DNA from: Treponema sp.
Lineage (GTDB): Bacteria; Spirochaetota; Spirochaetia; Treponematales; Treponemataceae
Assembly: GCA_016294105.1 (NCBI GenBank)
Contig: JAEDCN010000024.1
Span: 1 to 36,201, forward strand
Reading direction: 5' to 3'
Length of the DNA: 36,201 nucleotides
Shown: one piece after another, positions 31,717 to 36,201 of the stretch
Layout of the letters: each line of letters begins with the position of its first letter
Position numbering within the stretch: the first letter of the stretch is position 1
Program-made: the position numbers and the translations under genes
The notes under the pieces: generated by a model
The model's input: the letters and a program-made list of their open reading frames with translations, nothing else
Database searches by the model: none
What the model was told of the DNA's origin: nothing

Positions 31717-32823
31717 TTAATCTTTTACCAAAGCCCCTGTCTGGTGTAGCTGTGCCAGCTGGCACAGGGGTACTTGTATGATTTTACTGGCTGTCTTGGA
31801 AGCAGATTCCATGGCAGCCATAATTTTTTCTGTGGTCAACTGGTCTGATATAAGCTGTTCTGCCAGCTGGCTTAAAAAGGCCCCTGCAAACACATCGCCT
31901 GCTCCAGTGGCGTCTACAATTTGTTCTGGTGCTACTTCTATGGCTGGAACAAAAATCCGCTCTCCGTGGAAATAGCAGCTGCTACCACCACATCCGTGGG
32001 TAATCACAAAGAGGATATGGTATTTGCTGCTCCATTCTGCAAAATCAATGGTGGTAGCCTCCAAAATCCGTGCTTCAAGATCATTTGCCAGAACCAGTTT
32101 TACCGGGCAGGGTTTTTTCTGCATGGCGTGCTCCTGCAGGAGCTCATCCTGCAGGAAGCGGGCCGTCATCTTTGCTCCAAAGGGAGTGCCACAGGCCAGC
32201 ACCAAAGGAAGCTGGGCAGAACAAAGCTGGTGGCAGAACCACTGCTTTTCGAGCTCCATGCCTTCTACCAAAACCAAGGCATCTGGAGAACTTTGGCTAT
32301 GGGCTACGGCTACTGTCTGAAGAAAAGCTTGTACTTGGTCTGGGGTAAAATCTGGTGCCACCGAGGGGCTTGCCAATGCTAGCCAACCTTGTTTCTCTCC
32401 TGCCAAAACAAGGCAGTGACCGGTATTTCCTGGTACAACACGGAGCTGGTGGTGGATACCAAGGCTTTCCATTTGGTGGCAAAAAAAGGTGCCATCTTCA
32501 TCTGCTTGTGGTGGGAGACTGTGTGGAATGTTACCTACCGTGCCAGAAAAATGGAGTCTAAACTGAGGATGTATGGTGGCTATAGTTTTAAGGATGTTGA
32601 CGCAGGTGCCACCAGTTTCTTTTATAAGATTGTAGCCATCAAGGGTACTGATTTGACTCAGTACAAAAGAGAAGACCGCCCCCTCAACATGAATGGGACG
32701 GCCTGTAGGGGAAGGAAGGCTGTCTTTTGAAAGCTGACCAAAGGCCCGCTCCATAAAACGTTTATCGATCCTTCCTTCCACAAAGTAATCTACGATGGCT
32801 CTACCAATGCCGTAGATTGTCAT
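31717..32823 (-). CDS. PfkB-family sugar/nucleoside kinase
   Basis: The 368-residue protein from ATG 32823 carries the PfkB signature VDATGAGDVFAGAF (anion hole and catalytic Asp) in the last quarter and a KETGGTCVNILKT substrate segment in the first third. Length and spacing resemble adenosine-kinase-like members, but the substrate is not deducible. The frame is open to 32922, but that would overlap ackA. It follows ackA with a 22-base gap and no clear Shine-Dalgarno, so it is probably in the same transcript. Confidence 0.85.
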   Translation of the reverse strand: MTIYGIGRAIVDYFVEGRIDKRFMERAFGQLSKDSLPSPTGRPIHVEGAVFSFVLSQISTLDGYNLIKETGGTCVNILKTIATIHPQFRLHFSGTVGNIPHSLPPQADEDGTFFCHQMESLGIHHQLRVVPGNTGHCLVLAGEKQGWLALASPSVAPDFTPDQVQAFLQTVAVAHSQSSPDALVLVEGMELEKQWFCHQLCSAQLPLVLACGTPFGAKMTARFLQDELLQEHAMQKKPCPVKLVLANDLEARILEATTIDFAEWSSKYHILFVITHGCGGSSCYFHGERIFVPAIEVAPEQIVDATGAGDVFAGAFLSQLAEQLISDQLTTEKIMAAMESASKTASKIIQVPLCQLAQLHQTGALVKD

Positions 32824-32845
32824 GGGCAAAAATTTTACCCAAAGA

Positions 32846-34189
32846 TTAGCGAACCACAGGTTTAGCGATAATCTTTGCCAAGTCAGGATTCTTTGCCAAG
32901 TCCTTCTGCAATCCAGCCTCACGAGCCTTGTTTACGTAGTCGGGGCTCTGGAAGGAGTAGGTGAAGTTGGTGTGAACATCGTAGGTTCCAGCCATCAATG
33001 CATAGGCATCCTCGGTCATTACCAATTCCTCGTCGGTGGGGATTACGAAAATCTTAATCTTGGAGTCATCGGCACTGATGCACAGTTCAGTGTTGCGAGT
33101 GCGAGCCATCTTGTTCTTGGCGGGGTCAATCTTGATTCCCAGGTGCTCCAGCTGAGCACAAACTTGTCCACGGATTACATCAGAGAACTCACCAACACCA
33201 GCAGTAAATACGATGGCATCAATGGGGCCAACAGCTGCCATATAGGCACCAAAGTACTTGGCCATGCGGTAGCATTCCATGTCCTGGGCCAGCTTTGCCT
33301 TTGCATCACCCTTGTCTGCAGCGGCCTGAACGTCACGGCGGTCAATCAAGCTACCAGTAATACCCAGCAAACCAGACTTCTTGTTCAATGCAGCATCCAT
33401 TTCAGCAGCAGACATGCCTGTCTTCTTCATCACGTAGAAGGGCAGTGCAGGATCACAGTCACCAGCACGTGTTCCCATTACCAAGCCTTCCAGAGGAGAA
33501 AGACCCATGGAAGTATCAAATCCCTTTCCGTTCTTTACGGCACACATAGAGGCACCGTTACCAACGTGGGCAATGATGATGTTGGTGTCTTCGGGCTTCT
33601 TTCCCAAAAGTACACTGGCACGCTTTGCAGTGTACAGGAAGGAGGTTCCGTGGAAACCGTAGCGGCGGGCAGAATACTTTTCGTACCACTCGTGGGGAAC
33701 GGCATACATGAAGGAGGTGTCGGGCATGGTCTGGTGCCAGGCGGTGTCCATGATGGCACAGTGAGGAACGTCGGGAAGCACCTTCTGGGCAGCCTCGATA
33801 CCCATGATGTTGGCAGGATTGTGGAGAGGAGCCAAATCCTGAATCTCACGGAACTGCTCGATAACCTCTGGAGTTACGATTACAGACTTGGTGAATTTGT
33901 CTCCACCGTGAACCACACGATGTCCTACGGCCTTGATAACAGACATGTCGGAGATAACACCAGTGGTGGCATCGGTAATGGTGTCGATAATCAGTTCAAT
34001 GGCTTCCTTGTGGGTAGGACAGGGCTGTTCCTTTACAAATTCATCCTTTCCCTTTGCCTTATGGGAAATTACAGAACCATCCTGAGTTACTCGCTCAACA
34101 ACACCAGAAGCCAAAACGTCCTTTTCGCTCCAATCATATACCTGATATTTGGCAGAGGAGCTACCACAGTTCAATGTTAAAATAATCAT
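32846..34189 (-). CDS. ackA: Acetate kinase
   Basis: AckA makes ATP and acetate from acetyl phosphate. The 447 residues exceed the usual 400 by a longer C-terminus. Motifs: LNCGSSSAK at 5-13, GHRVVHGGD near 89-97, the catalytic Asp in IMDTAWHQTMP, YGFHGTS, IAHVGNGASMCAV, and GLSPLEGLVMGTRAGDCDPAL. The adenosine-site motif GIGENS reads GVGEFS. GAGG precedes the ATG, and two tandem promoters lie upstream. No phosphotransacetylase gene is adjacent. Together with pckG it points to fermentative energy metabolism. Confidence 0.97.
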   Translation of the reverse strand: MIILTLNCGSSSAKYQVYDWSEKDVLASGVVERVTQDGSVISHKAKGKDEFVKEQPCPTHKEAIELIIDTITDATTGVISDMSVIKAVGHRVVHGGDKFTKSVIVTPEVIEQFREIQDLAPLHNPANIMGIEAAQKVLPDVPHCAIMDTAWHQTMPDTSFMYAVPHEWYEKYSARRYGFHGTSFLYTAKRASVLLGKKPEDTNIIIAHVGNGASMCAVKNGKGFDTSMGLSPLEGLVMGTRAGDCDPALPFYVMKKTGMSAAEMDAALNKKSGLLGITGSLIDRRDVQAAADKGDAKAKLAQDMECYRMAKYFGAYMAAVGPIDAIVFTAGVGEFSDVIRGQVCAQLEHLGIKIDPAKNKMARTRNTELCISADDSKIKIFVIPTDEELVMTEDAYALMAGTYDVHTNFTYSFQSPDYVNKAREAGLQKDLAKNPDLAKIIAKPVVR

Positions 34190-34225
34190 TTCAATCCTCG
34201 AAAAAAAATAATAGTTTTATATTTC

Positions 34226-34254
34226 ATTATAGAACCATTTTGCGGAATTGGGAA
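34226..34254 (-). promoter_or_regulatory. Proximal ackA promoter
   Basis: On the minus strand TTCCCA (34254-34249), 17 bp and a perfect TATAAT (34231-34226), about 36 bases before the ackA start. Confidence 0.6.
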
Positions 34255-34296
34255 GGGTATCTGGTGATTTTTATAGCTATTTTGTTGTATTTTACT

Positions 34297-34325
34297 ATTA
34301 TATTGCCATGATTTTTCTGTGTAAA
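34297..34325 (-). promoter_or_regulatory. Distal ackA promoter
   Basis: On the minus strand TTTACA (34325-34320), 17 bp and a perfect TATAAT (34302-34297). Tandem promoters 71 bp apart fit a highly expressed fermentation gene. Confidence 0.75.
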
Positions 34326-34340
34326 AAAAAGATTTTCGAT

Positions 34341-34346
34341 TATAAA
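34341..34346 (+). promoter_or_regulatory. Putative -10 box of the recombinase gene
   Basis: TATAAA lies seven bases before the ATG at 34354, with no Shine-Dalgarno between them and no good -35. If used, the mRNA is leaderless, and the divergent distal ackA promoter overlaps this region. Confidence 0.35.
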
Positions 34347-34353
34347 AATTGTC

Positions 34354-35442
34354 ATGATGAGATGTCAAAGTAAGGAAGAGCTTTTGTTCCAATTGTTCTC
34401 CTCGGAGTTGGATGCGGAGGATGGTAAAAGAATCCTGGAGATATTGCAGTTTAAGGGTGTGCTGCCTCAAAAAGAGGTGGGTAAGGCGGTGACACTGGTG
34501 GATTTTCTAGAAGAATTCTGGGATTGGGAGCGGTCTGCCTACATTCGGGAGCGATTACTCCAGTCCCACAGAATTCACCGTCGGTATGTGTATCGCTGTG
34601 CTGGTGCGGTGCGCCGTTACTGGCTTCCCTGGTTTGGCTCTAGGGTACTGCTACAGGAGATCAGTCGCCAGAGCCTACAGGATTTTATCCTATCGTTTAT
34701 GAACAATGACAGTTTGAAGTCAGCCTGTGGTCGTAACGATGTGATAAAGGCTGGTACCATAGCCCTGCGGTGGGCCTTTTCCCATGGGCTCATTCCAGAA
34801 GACATTACTCGTGGGTTGCGACTGTACCGTGGCACTCCTTCTGAAATCCTGATTCTCACCAGCCAGATGGCAGAACTGTTGTTTTCTCGTCCCTGGCAGC
34901 ATCCCAAGGCAATGCTAGCAAACAAGCTAGCCATGCTCACTGGAATGCGGGCGGGGGAGATTCAAGCCCTTCGTCGCTGGGATATTGGCGAGGATTTTAT
35001 TCAAGTGAACCATGGCTGGAATTCCATGGACGGCTTGAAGGTGCCCAAGAACGGCTGTCAACGGCGGGTATATCTTCCCTTTCCTAGTTTTTTGGCGGAG
35101 CTGAAGAGCCTTGCCAGCAGTGATGATGGCTTTGTTTTTAGCCAGCGGAATAGAAACCAGCCTATGGATGCAAAATGCTGGCTACGGGAGCTGCGGCGGG
35201 AGCTGATGCTTTTGGGCTTTGATCCGACTTTGGTACAAGCACTTCGGTTCCACAGCTGGCGTCATTATTACACAACCCATTTAAGAGCCTCTGGACAGCT
35301 TCCTCCCCACCTGATTCAGCGGCTTACTGGCCACACGTCTACTGCTATGCTGAACCATTACAGTAATCATGGCCTGGATCAAGATGCGGAAGAAATGAAG
35401 ATGGCAGTGTCAGGTGTGTTTGGCCGTCTGATGGAGGAGTAA
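34354..35442 (+). CDS. Tyrosine recombinase (site-specific integrase)
   Basis: The 362-residue protein has a SAM-like DNA-binding N-terminal region (about 45-120) after a short extension, and the tyrosine recombinase catalytic domain. Residues present: Arg199 (TGMRAGEIQAL), a beta-hairpin lysine (Lys229 or Lys232), His300 and Arg303 (HSWRHYYTT), His327 (LTGHTS) and Tyr336 (LNHYS). All catalytic positions are kept, so it should be active. No excisionase, phage or conjugation gene, and no attachment-site repeat, was seen nearby. The N-terminal extension and divergence argue against a housekeeping XerC/XerD; a solitary integrase family member is more likely. It ends at a strong terminator. Confidence 0.9.
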   Translation: MMRCQSKEELLFQLFSSELDAEDGKRILEILQFKGVLPQKEVGKAVTLVDFLEEFWDWERSAYIRERLLQSHRIHRRYVYRCAGAVRRYWLPWFGSRVLLQEISRQSLQDFILSFMNNDSLKSACGRNDVIKAGTIALRWAFSHGLIPEDITRGLRLYRGTPSEILILTSQMAELLFSRPWQHPKAMLANKLAMLTGMRAGEIQALRRWDIGEDFIQVNHGWNSMDGLKVPKNGCQRRVYLPFPSFLAELKSLASSDDGFVFSQRNRNQPMDAKCWLRELRRELMLLGFDPTLVQALRFHSWRHYYTTHLRASGQLPPHLIQRLTGHTSTAMLNHYSNHGLDQDAEEMKMAVSGVFGRLMEE

Positions 35443-35443
35443 A

Positions 35444-35477
35444 AAAAAGACTGTCAGTGAAGGCTGACAGTCTTTTT
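35444..35477. terminator. Bidirectional terminator after the recombinase gene
   Basis: AAAAAGACTGTCAG (35444-35457) pairs perfectly with CTGACAGTCTTTTT (35464-35477), giving a T run on both strands. It serves both the recombinase gene and the convergent lipoprotein gene. Confidence 0.93.
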
Positions 35478-35494
35478 GTGTGTTGTAATAATGA

Positions 35495-36043
35495 TTATTT
35501 TACAGAAGCAACTAGTTTGTTGAATGTTGCTTCATCAACAAAGGTGATTTCTCCGTTTTCACCATTGTTAATTCCATACAGATTTCCGTCGGGAGCAAGT
35601 TCTTCTAGTTTTGCCTGATCTTCTCCAGTAATCTGTGGGTCAACAAGAACTGTTCCTTCAAAGATGTATCCCCAATATCTGTTTGTAAAACGCTTTTTTG
35701 TAATGTGAGCAAGTTTTGCATCAACGAGAGCAACGCCTCCTGGAATTCCGTTGATGACATTATCCAAGGCATTTTCCAACTGGTAATTTTCTGATACTTT
35801 TCTGTAATTTCAGAACATGAATTTTGCATTCAACTGCTTGTTACTTGTCTGTGAGATTCTTTCTCGTGTATCTCCCAATAATGGGTTGTGGGTTGCCTTT
35901 CGCATTTCACTCAGACGAGATAAATCAATGTTTTTAGAAGAAATGATAGTAAATCGTCCTAAATCTTCTCGTGTAGTAGCACATCCCACCAATACCATCA
36001 CCACGGCAACCAATCCTGCCAAAAATCCTGCATTTCTTTTCAT
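35495..36043 (-). pseudogene. Lipoprotein gene with in-frame TGA
   Basis: From the ATG at 36043, preceded by GGAGG, the product begins with a lipoprotein signal (AVVMVLVGC, Cys21) and the segment ATTREDLGRFTIISSKNIDLS. The frame meets TGA at 35812-35810 and then continues open to 35495 in the same frame (NYRKVSENYQLENALDN and on, ending FNKLVASVK). The second part contains IPGGVALVDAKL and RYWGYIFEGTVLVDP, which look like real folded protein. The whole would be about 182 codons with one nonsense codon. A sequencing error, a recent mutation or readthrough are the options. The family is an exported spirochaete-type lipoprotein that I cannot name. The promoter upstream is unusual. Confidence 0.7.
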
Positions 36044-36080
36044 TCTCTTTCCTCCATCATATAAATGAAAATTATTTTCT

Positions 36081-36122
36081 ATTATACCCCCCCCCCCATT
36101 TTTTTATGGGGGGGGGTGTCAA
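36081..36122 (-). promoter_or_regulatory. Candidate phase-variable promoter of the lipoprotein gene
   Basis: On the minus strand a perfect -35 TTGACA (36122-36117) and a perfect -10 TATAAT (36086-36081) frame a 30-bp spacer made of nine C, ATAAAAAAAT and eleven G. No alternative -35 lies 17 bp from the -10 box and there is no extended -10. The expected +1 is near 36074, about 30 bases before the lipoprotein ATG. Confidence 0.7.
36087..36116. repeat. Poly-C/poly-G inverted repeat
   Basis: On the + strand C11 (36087-36097), A, T7, A, T, then G9 (36108-36116). The tracts are complementary and can form a stem of about 11 bp closed by six A/T bases. Both homopolymers are long enough for slipped-strand length change. 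Confidence 0.9.
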
Positions 36123-36201
36123 GAGTTTTTTTATTTTTTATGAAAAAAAGTACAGTTTACAAGGGACTACACAGGGTAACGGTCTGACGGGAGGATTACC
36201 G

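Noticed and set aside
31751..31766. Perfect 16-bp palindrome TGTGCCAGCTGGCACA near the end of pfkB
   Set aside because: It is inside coding sequence (LCQLAQ), lacks a following U run, and a single copy gives no support for an operator. It may help transcription end between the convergent genes, but this is not supported.
32131..32157. Two CCTGCAGG palindromes in pfkB, with others in moxR and batB
   Set aside because: They encode Leu-Gln or Pro-Ala-Gly in normal frames and are too few to argue for a repeat family or uptake signal. Only the tandem pair in the moxR insertion is noted.
32822..34180. Long open frame (about 450 codons) on the + strand, antisense to ackA
   Set aside because: It mirrors ackA over its full length, has no domain-like composition and no ribosome-binding site. 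It arises because the codon bias of a highly expressed gene avoids stops in the antisense frame.
35810..35812. TGA in the lipoprotein gene as a selenocysteine codon
   Set aside because: The 40 bases after it contain no stable hairpin of the bacterial SECIS type, the position is not in a redox motif, and the protein is a lipoprotein without known selenoprotein relatives.
36087..36122. Poly-C/poly-G hairpin as a rho-independent terminator on the + strand
   Set aside because: A T-rich stretch follows only after TGTCAAGAG, and no + strand gene ends nearby; the recombinase already has a strong terminator at 35444-35477. The exact consensus promoter boxes on both flanks fit a minus-strand promoter better, though a dual role is not excluded.

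Overview
The window most likely comes from a spirochaete, and Treponema is the best guess. This is inference from protein character: an aerotolerance (Bat) operon in spirochaete style, loose lipoprotein signal peptides, a GTP-type PEP carboxykinase and acetate kinase, a Rho with a long low-complexity N-terminus, and a homopolymer tract in a lipoprotein promoter. No rRNA, tRNA, CRISPR array or insertion sequence was seen. Base composition is moderate, and most of the DNA is densely packed chromosomal core. The only gene-free stretch over 300 bases would be 11026-12441, and it is filled by a decayed gene.

Layout. 165-4022 (+): prfA, prmC and a Rel-type (p)ppGpp synthetase in a tight operon; prmC appears to start on AUC. 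4135-6614 (-): a U32 peptidase/tRNA-hydroxylation family protein and an alpha/beta-hydrolase-fold protein that has lost catalytic residues, facing metA (6663-7580, +) across a very short divergent promoter. 7605-8717 (-): an RlmM-like rRNA methyltransferase. 8901-11025 (+): rho and rpmE. 11141-12374 (-): a pseudogene of a receiver/ATPase/cyclic-nucleotide-binding regulator. 12442-18045 (-): a YbaK deacylase, pckG, a small unknown, a solute-binding lipoprotein and an aminotransferase. 18175-26053 (+): a seven-gene operon (moxR, DUF58, an anchored unknown, batA, a batB-TPR fusion, a batD-like gene, smr), with start/stop overlaps at several junctions. 26111-27409: a membrane-anchored J protein, infA (-) and a DksA/TraR-family gene. 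27503-30994 (-): a PHP phosphatase, a sensorless hybrid histidine kinase and a receiver-like protein. 31116-34189: a DJ-1 family protein (+), then pfkB-family kinase and ackA (-). 34354-35442 (+): a lone tyrosine recombinase. 35495-36043 (-): a lipoprotein gene broken by an in-frame TGA.

How the genes work together. prfA and prmC are an enzyme-substrate pair: PrmC methylates the GGQ glutamine of RF1. MoxR, DUF58, BatA, BatB/TPR and BatD are expected to form a membrane AAA+/von Willebrand complex. ackA and pckG point to fermentation with acetate formation and PEP/oxaloacetate interconversion.

Most striking signals. (1) At 36081-36122 a perfect -35 (TTGACA) and a perfect -10 (TATAAT) are separated by 30 bp made of C9, a short A/T loop and G11, which looks like a phase-variable promoter. 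(2) At least six genes have a -10 box only 6-10 nt before the start codon and no Shine-Dalgarno, suggesting leaderless mRNAs. (3) prmC seems to use AUC. (4) The Rel protein and one hydrolase have lost catalytic residues. (5) A BatB-TPR fusion retains an internal lipoprotein signal. The last 79 bases (36123-36201) hold nothing I recognise.
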